Of a stretch of 64,000 nt of DNA, positions 45,756-53,320 are shown piece by piece. Within the stretch, counting starts at the first letter, position 1. Each line of letters begins with the position of its first letter. The notes under the pieces were generated by a model that worked only from the letters and a program-made list of their open reading frames with translations, was not told the origin of the DNA and did not search any database. The position numbers were made by a program, and so were the translations under genes. This DNA comes from an uncultured Chromatiaceae bacterium (GTDB lineage: Bacteria > Pseudomonadota > Gammaproteobacteria > Enterobacterales > Alteromonadaceae). The stretch covers positions 1 to 64,000 of the forward strand of contig CALJUX010000037.1 of the NCBI GenBank assembly GCA_937978655.1, given 5' to 3'.

Positions 45756-46703
45756 ATGCTGCAAGGACGTTCAGGGAGTTGGTGTGCGGTGCTGGCGTTG
45801 TTGCTGTTCTCCAGCAGCGGCGCGCTGGCTGATACTTTTAAAGCGCTGAGCTGGAATATCCGCCTCGACACACCCAACGACGCCGAGCTCGCCTGGCCGC
45901 ATCGCGCCGGTAAGGTGATAAGCCAACTTGAGCAGCAAGCGCCCGATATTATTGGCCTGCAGGAAGTGATGGTGCATCAGCTGGTACGTCTCGAAAGTGC
46001 GCTGCCAGGCTATCAGCGCATCGGCGTCGGCCGTGACGATGGCAAAAACGCCGGCGAATTTAGCCCGCTGCTAATTCGCCGCGACCGTTTTGTCATAGAG
46101 GACAGCGGCACTTTTTGGTTTCACCCGAGCTGGGATCCGGCAACTGCCCGGATTGAGCCAGCACAATCAGGCACTGAATTAATCGGACCTGATTTAATTG
46201 GCCACGAATTAATAGGCAAACCAGGCTGGGACGCCGCTTTACCACGCATTTGCAGCTGGGCTTTGCTTAAGGATAAACACAGCGGCAAGCAGCTTCGGGT
46301 GTTAAACCTGCACCTGGACCATCAGGGCGCAGAGGCGAGGCGCGAATCCATCAAGCTGATTGCCGCAAAAATCCGTCACTGGCAACAAAGCTCCTGGCCA
46401 CAAAACTCCGGCGCGCCGGTGATAGTGATGGGTGATTTTAACCCTTCAGCCGGCGACGGCCTGCTGGCACAAATCCAAACGGCATTGCCACAATATCAGG
46501 ACGCGCTTACACAAACCAAAACCCCACAAGGCCCCAACTACAGCTTTATCCCTTGGCGCGGCAGCGAAGCCGACGCCGTGCGGCTCGACTATATGCTGCT
46601 GCGCGCAGACCAATTCAAAGTACCAACCGCCGGCATCCTCGCCGACGGCCCACCGACACAGCTTTCCGACCATTTGGCTTTGTGGGCCGAGCTGGCGTTT
46701 TAA
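45756..46703 (+). CDS. Secreted endonuclease/exonuclease/phosphatase family protein
   Basis: This 315-residue protein has a signal peptide ending near SSGALAD. The EEP fold is shown by LSWNIRLDTPND, IIGLQEVMVHQL (Glu for the metal), RICSWALLKDK, LRVLNLHLDHQGA, VIVMGDFNPSAGDG and QLSDHLALWAELAF. The D-x-N and S-D-H motifs are the catalytic metal and general-base set. An odd inserted stretch near residues 138-155 repeats ELIG/DLIG three times. Family members cleave phosphodiesters or phosphomonoesters. Here it ends the N-glycan operon, so phosphorylated mannans or inositol phosphates are possible substrates, unproven. Confidence 0.8.
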   Translation: MLQGRSGSWCAVLALLLFSSSGALADTFKALSWNIRLDTPNDAELAWPHRAGKVISQLEQQAPDIIGLQEVMVHQLVRLESALPGYQRIGVGRDDGKNAGEFSPLLIRRDRFVIEDSGTFWFHPSWDPATARIEPAQSGTELIGPDLIGHELIGKPGWDAALPRICSWALLKDKHSGKQLRVLNLHLDHQGAEARRESIKLIAAKIRHWQQSSWPQNSGAPVIVMGDFNPSAGDGLLAQIQTALPQYQDALTQTKTPQGPNYSFIPWRGSEADAVRLDYMLLRADQFKVPTAGILADGPPTQLSDHLALWAELAF

Positions 46704-46753
46704 AGCAGCGCAGCGCCTTGCGGTGTGCTTTAAGGTAGTTAAAAATCAAAAAA

Positions 46754-46842
46754 CGGTAACAAACTGCCGAAAGTAAACCTATTTTTGCTTGAAAGCGGTA
46801 TCAAACTACTGTTCATCAGAAAAGAACGGGCCTAAACTACCG
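46754..46842 (+). promoter_or_regulatory. Three operator-like palindromes upstream of the HipA/HipB-like genes
   Basis: Sites at 46754-46769, 46796-46811 and 46827-46842 share the layout CGGTA-N6-TACCG with small deviations; each right half is AAACTACCG or one base different. The spacings are 42 and 31 bp, close to four and three helical turns. HipB-type regulators bind such repeated palindromes co-operatively. Confidence 0.65.
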
Positions 46843-46871
46843 TTTCATTTCTTTGAGTCAGGTGCTTAACC

Positions 46872-48188
46872 ATGTTACTGCAATTGTACTGGGCAGGGCG
46901 CTGGCATGACGCTGCGACATTAAGTTTTGCCGGAACTGGTAAAGACAGCCCCGTTTATATCGACTATTTGCCAGATTATCTGCGAAATCAGGCAGTGCAG
47001 TACCATGCACTCAGTGAACAAGCCGTATCTGTCAACGCTGCGGTGACGGCAATCCCAACTGAATACCCACGTTGGCCAGGTCTGCTGGACGATTTATTGC
47101 CTGCAGGTAAAACTCGACAATGGTGGCTGAACCGGCTCGATATCAGCCACTTGCCGGTGTTTGAAGCCGATTGCCGGTTACTGCGCCATACCTGCATGTC
47201 GCCGGTTGGCAATATCCGGATAAAAGAAGCCGTGCAACCTGCAGAACAGGTGCTGATGCGCTTTCCTATCCGGGAAGTGTGCAGCTTGCAACATGATTTT
47301 CTTGAGTACGCCAATAGTCAGGGGGCTGCTGTCGGTGGTGCCACAGGTGCAGCCGGCGTTGCACCCAAGTTATTGCTGATGCTGGAAGGCAATGAGGTTT
47401 ATATCGACGGTGATTTTGCCGGTAAACCCTGTGCCGCAAGGCCATTTCTGGTGAAGTTCGCCCGCAATCTGCGTACAGCGCGTGACAATCAGGTGCTGCT
47501 GGCCGAAGGCGCTTTTTACCGGGTGTTGCCAATGCTGCTGCAACAGAGCGGGATCCGCAGTATCGACAGCCAGCAGATGCAAATCCATCAGGTGGAAGGG
47601 CAGGTCAGCTTGTGGTTACCCCGGTTTGACGTTGTCGAGCAGGATGGTTATTTGCACCGCCTTGGTATGGAAAGCGTGTATTCAATCCTGGATGCCGGCC
47701 CCGGCAGTGCATGGGACCACTTCGATGTGGTGCGGCAGCTGTGGCAAAAGTTGGCGGAATTACTGGAACAAAGCCGGGAGCAGTTTGTCACCGAATATGT
47801 GCTGCGCGACTTGCTGAATCTGGTGTTTGGCAATTCCGACAACCACGGCCGGAATATGTCATTCCTGAAAAACGCCGGTAAAGTCTGCTTTGCACCGATT
47901 TATGATTTCGCGCCGATGAAAGCCGATCCTGAACAAGTCACCCGGCTATTTAAATGGGGTCAGGGTGCGGAACTGGCCGGAGAGGTCAATTTTGAGCGCG
48001 TCGCCGCAAACCTTGCCGATTTGGTTAACCCGGACCTGTTGTTAACGGCGCTGCGAGCCATGGCTCAGCAACTGTTGCAGGTGCCGGAACTATTAAAACA
48101 ACATGGCTGCCCGGAAGAGATCCTGCATTTCCCGGCAATAGGCTTTGCACATTTGCCTGAAAAACTGCACAGGATGAAACTGCGATGA
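46872..48188 (+). CDS. HipA-like kinase toxin
   Basis: This 438-residue protein shows the HipA kinase core: LLMLEGNEVYIDGD, FLVKFARNL, NQVLLAEGAFYRVLPML, SLWLPRFDVVEQDG and the catalytic loop VFGNSDNHGRNMSFL with Asp323. The metal-binding IYDFAPM has Asp345. The glycine-rich stretch VGGATGAAGVAPKLLLML stands where HipA has its ATP-loop. HipA kinases phosphorylate aminoacyl-tRNA synthetases or other targets and arrest growth. The partner gene follows with ATGA overlap rather than preceding it as in canonical hipBA, and the operator set lies upstream. Confidence 0.8.
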   Translation: MLLQLYWAGRWHDAATLSFAGTGKDSPVYIDYLPDYLRNQAVQYHALSEQAVSVNAAVTAIPTEYPRWPGLLDDLLPAGKTRQWWLNRLDISHLPVFEADCRLLRHTCMSPVGNIRIKEAVQPAEQVLMRFPIREVCSLQHDFLEYANSQGAAVGGATGAAGVAPKLLLMLEGNEVYIDGDFAGKPCAARPFLVKFARNLRTARDNQVLLAEGAFYRVLPMLLQQSGIRSIDSQQMQIHQVEGQVSLWLPRFDVVEQDGYLHRLGMESVYSILDAGPGSAWDHFDVVRQLWQKLAELLEQSREQFVTEYVLRDLLNLVFGNSDNHGRNMSFLKNAGKVCFAPIYDFAPMKADPEQVTRLFKWGQGAELAGEVNFERVAANLADLVNPDLLLTALRAMAQQLLQVPELLKQHGCPEEILHFPAIGFAHLPEKLHRMKLR

Positions 48189-48496
48189 CACCCGTAGAAA
48201 AATTACAGTGGCAACAGCACCTTAAGGACCAACTCAGTAGTGGCGAGCTGACTTTAGGTCAGGCGGTGCAACGGATCCGCACCGAGCTGTATCAAATGAC
48301 CCAGGCCGAATACGCCCGTATCTGCAAAGTGTCAGAGAAAACCCTGCGCGAAGTCGAAAAAGGCAAAACCGACCCACGTCTGTCCATCATCGAAGGCTTG
48401 CTTAATCCCGGTGGTTTTGCACTCGGCGCAAGGCTGAAAGTGAACCGGGTCGTGCCAATGGCAGAGCTGGTGAAGCGTGCGGGGGGAAAGAGCTGA
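48185..48496 (+). CDS. HipB-like XRE-family antitoxin/regulator
   Basis: This 103-residue protein has a helix-turn-helix near residues 36-58: YQMTQAEYARICKVSEKTLR followed by EVEKGKTDPRLS, typical of XRE/HipB repressors. The tail LNPGGFALGARLKVNRVVPM could contact the kinase. It overlaps the HipA-like gene by ATGA and probably binds the palindromes at 46754-46842. The cas1 gene starts 100 bp downstream in the same direction, so some read-through from the toxin-antitoxin pair into cas1 is possible. Confidence 0.8.
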   Translation: MTPVEKLQWQQHLKDQLSSGELTLGQAVQRIRTELYQMTQAEYARICKVSEKTLREVEKGKTDPRLSIIEGLLNPGGFALGARLKVNRVVPMAELVKRAGGKS

Positions 48497-48545
48497 TACA
48501 AACTGGCTTTCATCCGGGTGATTGGGCTTCTGTGTTTTATGTTGT

Positions 48546-48574
48546 TTTTTCGGGAAACCTCTGTGCATTATAAA
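48546..48574 (+). promoter_or_regulatory. Possible cas1 promoter
   Basis: A good -10 (TATAAA at 48569-48574) has only a weak -35 (TTTTTC at 48546-48551) 17 bp upstream. It sits about 20 bp before the cas1 start. Confidence 0.35.
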
Positions 48575-48596
48575 TTTGTCACAGGAGTTGTAATGC

Positions 48597-49571
48597 ATGG
48601 ATGTATTTTCCCCCTCAGATCTGAAAAGTATTCTTCATTCTAAACGCGCCAATATGTATTACCTGGAACATTGCCGGGTATTGGTTAATGGTGGCCGGGT
48701 TGAATATGTCACCGACGAAGGCAAAGCGTCGTTGTACTGGAATATTCCTATAGCGAATACCACTTGTTTGTTGCTAGGCACCGGGACTTCGATTACGCAG
48801 GCGGCCATGCGGGAATTGGCCAGAGCCGGCGTGTTGGTTGGGTTCTCAGGCGGTGGTGGCACACCGCTGTTTAGTGTTAACGATGTTGAAGTAGAAGTTG
48901 CCTGGTTTACCCCTCAAAGCGAATATCGACCTTGTGAATATTTACAGCAATGGCTGAATTTCTGGCCTGACGACGCTAAAAGGCTGGCTGCGGCCAAAGC
49001 TGTACAGCAGTTTCGGATTAACGTCACCAAAAGGCATTGGCTGCAAAACAAAAATTTCCGGACAAATGGCTTTGAGGTGAACGAAGCACAGTTAGATGCT
49101 GCACTCACTCGTTTTGAAAGTGATGTGGCCATTGCTGAACACACCCAGGCGCTGATGCTGGCTGAGGCCCGGCTGACGAAGTTGTTGTATAAAATCGCCT
49201 GTAACACGGTGTCGCATCCGGATGATTTTAGCCGGGTTAAAGGTGGGGCTGGTGTCGACCCTGCCAATCGTTTTTTAGATCATGGCAATTACCTGGCTTA
49301 TGGTTTAGGCGCCACGGCCACCTGGGTGTTGGGATTACCCCATGGTTTCTCAGTGTTGCACGGCAAAACCCGGCGTGGTGGTCTGGTATTTGATGCCGCA
49401 GATTTAATTAAAGATGCACTGGTATTACCTCAGGCTTTTATCAGTGCGATGCAAGGTGATGACGATCAGCAGTTCAGGCAACAATGTATTGTCAATTTTC
49501 AGCAAGCCGAAGCACTGGATCAGATGATTGATTGTTTAAAACATATCGCCGAAACCCATGGCGGTTTGTGA
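48597..49571 (+). CDS. cas1: CRISPR-associated endonuclease Cas1, type I-F
   Basis: This 324-residue protein is the metal-dependent integrase of spacer acquisition. I-F features are the opening LKSILHSKRANMYYLEHCRV, GVLVGFSGGGGTPLFS, RINVTKRHWLQNKNF, then the catalytic region ALMLAEARLTKLLYKIA (Glu) and LGLPHGFSVLHGKTRRG with GLVFDAADLIKDAL (His and Asp). Length is normal for type I-F Cas1. CAGGAG lies about 10 bp before the ATG. The stop overlaps the cas2-3 start by one base (TGATG), so the two adaptation proteins are translationally coupled and would form the I-F Cas1-Cas2/3 complex. Confidence 0.95.
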   Translation: MDVFSPSDLKSILHSKRANMYYLEHCRVLVNGGRVEYVTDEGKASLYWNIPIANTTCLLLGTGTSITQAAMRELARAGVLVGFSGGGGTPLFSVNDVEVEVAWFTPQSEYRPCEYLQQWLNFWPDDAKRLAAAKAVQQFRINVTKRHWLQNKNFRTNGFEVNEAQLDAALTRFESDVAIAEHTQALMLAEARLTKLLYKIACNTVSHPDDFSRVKGGAGVDPANRFLDHGNYLAYGLGATATWVLGLPHGFSVLHGKTRRGGLVFDAADLIKDALVLPQAFISAMQGDDDQQFRQQCIVNFQQAEALDQMIDCLKHIAETHGGL

Positions 49572-52500
49572 TGAATATTTTGTTGGTGTCACAATGTTCT
49601 AAAAACGCTTTAACTGAAACCCGCCGGGTGATTGACCAGTTTGCCGAAAGATGCGGAGACCGCACCTGGCAAACCGCTATCACCCAACAAGGGTTGGATA
49701 CTCTGAGAAAACTGCTTAAAAAATCTGCCCGTCGCAACACTGCGGTTGCATGTCATTGGATCCGAAGTAAAAACCATACCGAGTTGTTATGGATTGTCGG
49801 CAATCAACGCAAATTTAATGCCGAAGGCGCAACTCCAACCAATAGTACCAGTCGCAACATTCTACGTGCTGATGATGAAAACAGCGGCCAATTTACGCAG
49901 GTCATCGCTTTGTTGGCGGGTATTGCCGGTTTATTTCACGACTTTGGCAAAGCGAACTTATTGTTTCAGCGCAAGATAGATCCGAGCATCAAAACCCCGG
50001 CTTTTGAGGTGTACCGGCATGAATGGGTGTCGTTGAGGTTATTTCAGGCTTTTGCCGCTGATAAAACCGATCAGCAATGGCTAACAGAACTGTCGCAAAT
50101 AAGCGTTGCCAGAGAACAATCCATGCTGGCACGTTTACAGCAGGATGGCAGCTCTGTGTGCTGTCAGCCGCCTTTTGCCGGTTTGACGCCGCTGGCAGCC
50201 ACTGTGGCCTGGCTGATTGTGTCTCATCACAGACTACCGGTGTCAGATCCCCGGGCCCAACAAAAGCCTCAGATAAGCGAAGCTGAGTTCTGGTTGGAGC
50301 GGCAATTTACCGCGGAATGGAATTCCACTTGTACCAACAACAATTGGACCGAAACTGAGCGGCAGCAAAACTGGTTGTTTGCACAGGGTACACCTTTTCG
50401 CAGCAAAAGCTGGCAGGCAAAAGCACAACAACTGGCAAAACGTGCGTTGCTAAGCCCAAGGTTATTTGAAGCTGAAAATTTTTTGCAGCAACGTTTTGTC
50501 AGTCACTTGGCACGACTGAGTTTAATGCTGGCCGATCATTATTACTCGTCGTTGGAGCCAACCGAAAAATGGTGGGATCCGACTTATCTGGCTTTTGCCA
50601 ATTCGTATCGGGAAAAATCCAGAGTTAGTGGCAAAGCCAAAGGCGCACTCAAACAACGTTTGGATGAACACAATATTGGCGTGGGGCACCATGCTTATTT
50701 ATTGGCCCGCGCGTTACCAACACTGCGACAGCAATTGCCAGCTATTACCCGGCATAAGGGGCTGAAAAAAAGAACCGAAAACCTTAGCTTTCGCTGGCAG
50801 GACAAAGCTTATGATGCGGCTTGTGGCGCCAGAGAACGTTCTGTTCAGCAGGGTTTTTTTGGCATCAATATGGCCAGTACCGGCAAAGGTAAAACTTTAG
50901 CCAACTGCCGCATTATGTATGGCCTTGCCAACGAAAAATCAGGTTGCCGTTTTAGTGTGGCGCTAGGGCTTCGCACTCTGACATTGCAAACCGGTGATGC
51001 GTTAAAACGGCAGTTGAATTTGTTGGACGAAGATATTGCAGTGCTGACCGGTTCATCTGCGGTGCAGCAACTGCACAGCATGAATCAGCAGGCTTTGCTT
51101 GCCGAGCAGAAAACCAGCACAGATCGCGGCGGCAGTGAGTCTTTAGCAGATGAAATGGCTGAACATTTGTATGTCAATTATCAGGGCGCTTTGTACGACG
51201 GCCCGCTAAAAGACTGGTTAAACAGCAGCCCTAAACTAAACCAGCTGGTGAGTGCGCCAGTGTTGATCACCACTATTGACCATCTGATGCCTGCAACTGA
51301 AGGTGTGCGGGGCGGTAAACAAATTGCGCCGATGTTGCGTTTGCTTACCGCAGATTTGGTGCTCGATGAACCCGATGATTTTGACACTGCAGATTACCCG
51401 GCCTTATGTCGGCTGGTGAACTGGTGTGGCATGTTGGGTGGCCGGGTTTTGTTGTCTTCTGCTACTTTACCGCCAGTGTTGGTTGCAGCCTTGTTTGACG
51501 CATACCGTAGTGGCCGGGAGTATTTTAATCAGGCCAATGTGGCCGGACGCAATCAGTTGCCAGTGTGCTGTAGCTGGTTCGATGAATTTGCAGTGCAGTC
51601 TGCTGACTGCCTGAATAAAGCTGAATTGCAAAAACAACATACTGCTTTTGTGCAGGCGCGTGCGAAACAGCTGAGTGTTGAACCTGCGCTTCGTAAAGCA
51701 GCGTTTCTGACGCTCAGAAGCACTGATAACAGTGCTGCCGCCTGTATCAGTGCTATGGCGGCCACCATTCAAACCGGTCTGTTGCAATTACATGCAACTC
51801 ATCAAAACATTGCGCCCTCAGGCCAAAAAGTGTCTTTAGGGCTGGTGCGGATGGCCAACATCAACCCGTTAGTTGCTGTGGCAAAACAGTTGATGTCGCT
51901 GCAAGTTCCGGCAAATCACCGTATTCATTTTTGTGTTTATCACAGCCAATATCCATTAGCGGTGCGTTCGGTCATAGAGCAAAAACTGGATGCTGCGCTG
52001 ACCAGACACAAAGCCGAAACCTTGTGGCAACAGCCGGAAATAAAACAAGCACTTGAGAAGCATCCTGAACAAAATCATCTGTTTGTGGTGCTGGCGACGG
52101 CAGTTGCTGAAGTGGGGCGTGACCACGATTATGATTGGGCCATTGCTGAGCCAAGTTCTATGCGTTCGTTAATTCAGTTAGCGGGACGTATCCAACGCCA
52201 CCGGCAAGAGCCACCAACCAGTGAAAATCTACTGATTTTGTCGTCTAATTTTAAAGCGCTCAAAGCCGCACGGGATAAAAACGGCAATCTGCTCCCCGCC
52301 TACTGCAACCCAGGTTTTGAGCATGAACATTTGCGACTGCGCAGCCATGATTTAGAAGATATTTTACAGCCAGCGCAGTACCAGCAGATCAGCGCATTAC
52401 CACGAATATCGCCGCCTCCGATGCTTCCCAGCAAAGTTGCCCAACAAGCCGCAGAAAATCTGGTTTGGCTGGAGCATTTTTCCATGTGGCAGCGGTTATT

Positions 52501-52939
52501 TATCAAACCTGGGGTGAAAGAATTTGGGCATGTGTTTTGGCCAGAAGATGTGGCTGATACCTGGTGGCAACAGCATTTAAGCTGGTGCGGGGAACTGCAA
52601 AAACGCACGCCGTTTCGCCAGTCAACGCCGGACGAAGGCTATTGTTTTGTCTGCACTGACGATGAAGAAATCCTTTTTTGCCGGGTCAATGACTATATCT
52701 GGCCCGCCGAATATCCGGAGGCTGAAAACATCAGCGCCGACGACTGGTCGCCATCACCACCAAACCAGTTTTGGCTTGATCTGAATATTCACTGTGTGTA
52801 CCAGCAACTGGCAGAACGCCTGGATTTGTCGCCAGAGCAAGTCAGTTACAGATACGGCGAAATCCGCTTACGACTGAATCAACATCCGGTGCAATGGTTG
52901 TATCACCCGATGCTTGGGGTATTTAGCGCACTCGATTGA
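49571..52939 (+). CDS. cas3: Cas2-Cas3 fusion nuclease-helicase, type I-F
   Basis: This 1122-residue protein starts at ATG 49571; the longer frame from 49532 would overlap cas1. Residues 1-85 are a Cas2-like domain (MNILLVSQCSKNALTETRRV ... LLWIVG). The HD nuclease has GLFHDFGKAN with His123 and Asp124. The superfamily-2 helicase has Walker A ASTGKGKTLAN (Lys441) and the DEAD-equivalent LVLDEPDDFD at 597-606. SSATLPPVL and QLAGRIQRHRQEP are motifs III and VI. It degrades DNA marked by the Csy complex and joins Cas1 in acquisition. The last codons form half of a 9-bp hairpin at 52925-52946. Confidence 0.95.
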   Translation: MNILLVSQCSKNALTETRRVIDQFAERCGDRTWQTAITQQGLDTLRKLLKKSARRNTAVACHWIRSKNHTELLWIVGNQRKFNAEGATPTNSTSRNILRADDENSGQFTQVIALLAGIAGLFHDFGKANLLFQRKIDPSIKTPAFEVYRHEWVSLRLFQAFAADKTDQQWLTELSQISVAREQSMLARLQQDGSSVCCQPPFAGLTPLAATVAWLIVSHHRLPVSDPRAQQKPQISEAEFWLERQFTAEWNSTCTNNNWTETERQQNWLFAQGTPFRSKSWQAKAQQLAKRALLSPRLFEAENFLQQRFVSHLARLSLMLADHYYSSLEPTEKWWDPTYLAFANSYREKSRVSGKAKGALKQRLDEHNIGVGHHAYLLARALPTLRQQLPAITRHKGLKKRTENLSFRWQDKAYDAACGARERSVQQGFFGINMASTGKGKTLANCRIMYGLANEKSGCRFSVALGLRTLTLQTGDALKRQLNLLDEDIAVLTGSSAVQQLHSMNQQALLAEQKTSTDRGGSESLADEMAEHLYVNYQGALYDGPLKDWLNSSPKLNQLVSAPVLITTIDHLMPATEGVRGGKQIAPMLRLLTADLVLDEPDDFDTADYPALCRLVNWCGMLGGRVLLSSATLPPVLVAALFDAYRSGREYFNQANVAGRNQLPVCCSWFDEFAVQSADCLNKAELQKQHTAFVQARAKQLSVEPALRKAAFLTLRSTDNSAAACISAMAATIQTGLLQLHATHQNIAPSGQKVSLGLVRMANINPLVAVAKQLMSLQVPANHRIHFCVYHSQYPLAVRSVIEQKLDAALTRHKAETLWQQPEIKQALEKHPEQNHLFVVLATAVAEVGRDHDYDWAIAEPSSMRSLIQLAGRIQRHRQEPPTSENLLILSSNFKALKAARDKNGNLLPAYCNPGFEHEHLRLRSHDLEDILQPAQYQQISALPRISPPPMLPSKVAQQAAENLVWLEHFSMWQRLFIKPGVKEFGHVFWPEDVADTWWQQHLSWCGELQKRTPFRQSTPDEGYCFVCTDDEEILFCRVNDYIWPAEYPEAENISADDWSPSPPNQFWLDLNIHCVYQQLAERLDLSPEQVSYRYGEIRLRLNQHPVQWLYHPMLGVFSALD

Positions 52940-53015
52940 GTGCGCTCTACCTGTACGGTAGTGAACCTGCTTCATATTGCAATTTATTTCTGAGCTACCT
53001 TTGGCGGTAGTTTCT
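52939..53015 (-). ncRNA. Degenerate mini-CRISPR: CreR/CreA-like crRNA-resembling RNA
   Basis: Read on the minus strand, pseudo-repeat 1 (53015-52987) has stem CTACC and GGTAG, a 6-nt loop, and an intact 5' handle CTCAGAAA. A 20-nt spacer follows (52986-52967), TAAATTGCAATATGAAGCAG. Pseudo-repeat 2 (52966-52939) keeps GTTCA, stem CTACC, loop GTACA and stem GGTAG, but its last eight bases have changed. The real repeats have CTGCC and GGCAG; both pseudo-repeats carry the same compensated base-pair change. Cas6f cleavage would yield a crRNA-like RNA with a normal handle and 3' hairpin but a spacer 12 nt shorter than the array's. TAGAAT at 53018-53023 (minus) could be its -10 box. Confidence 0.85.
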
Positions 53016-53062
53016 TGATTCTAAAACAATTTCTAATGTTCAGTCTAAAAAAATATAAAAAT

Positions 53063-53084
53063 TATCTTCATATTGTTATTTAGG
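53063..53084 (-). promoter_or_regulatory. Predicted target (protospacer plus CC PAM) of the mini-CRISPR RNA
   Basis: On the minus strand, CC at 53084-53083 is followed by TAAATAACAATATGAAGATA at 53082-53063. Against the mini-CRISPR spacer, positions 1-5 and 8-17 match (15 of 20); 6-7 and 18-20 do not. Position 6 is normally flipped out in type I complexes. The PAM end lies one base from the csy -35 box. Confidence 0.8.
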
Positions 53085-53085
53085 T

Positions 53086-53114
53086 TTGTTTTTTGGGGTT
53101 GAGCATATTATAGT
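53086..53114 (+). promoter_or_regulatory. Predicted csy operon promoter
   Basis: TTGTTT at 53086-53091 and TATAGT at 53109-53114 are separated by 17 bp. The transcript would start near 53121, giving a 200-nt leader before csy1. The predicted Csy binding site directly abuts the -35 box. Confidence 0.6.
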
Positions 53115-53147
53115 CATTTCATCGATCTTAATCAGTTCGGTGAGCAG

Positions 53148-53231
53148 ATGAACATTCAAGTTACGGCCATAAAGGAGCAGGGAGTTACATTGGCTATAAG
53201 GTCGCAGAAATTTGGTCACAATTTCTGGTGA
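53148..53231 (+). CDS. 27-codon ORF in the csy leader, possible CreT-like or leader peptide
   Basis: ATG at 53148, preceded by GGTGAG, encodes a 27-residue peptide starting MNIQVTAIKEQG and ending KFGHNFW. An inner TTG start at 53190 (after GGGAG) lies in the same frame, giving MAIRSQKFGHNFW. Its third and fourth codons are the rare pair ATA and AGG; rare codons right after a start are the toxic principle of some CreT RNAs. It lies 27 bases after the predicted csy transcription start. No homologue is known to me and it may be untranslated leader. Confidence 0.3.
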   Translation: MNIQVTAIKEQGVTLAIRSQKFGHNFW

Positions 53232-53320
53232 GGCTTCATCTGAGTCAGATCCCATGGCGTGAGTTCAGTTTCTCTTGGACCATGGTTTGATATAAAAACA
53301 TATTAATATCAGGAGGATAT

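Noticed and set aside
46754..46842. Similarity of the HipA-upstream palindromes to the CRISPR repeat (ACTGCCGAA and TCAGAAA shared)
   Set aside because: No repeat-like hairpin with a handle can be drawn there, and the three copies fit a spaced operator array better than pseudo-repeats.
53130..53155. Possible third pseudo-repeat (TTCGG ... CAG ... TGAAC) around the small ORF start
   Set aside because: It needs two insertions to align with the repeat and forms no equivalent hairpin, so chance is likely.
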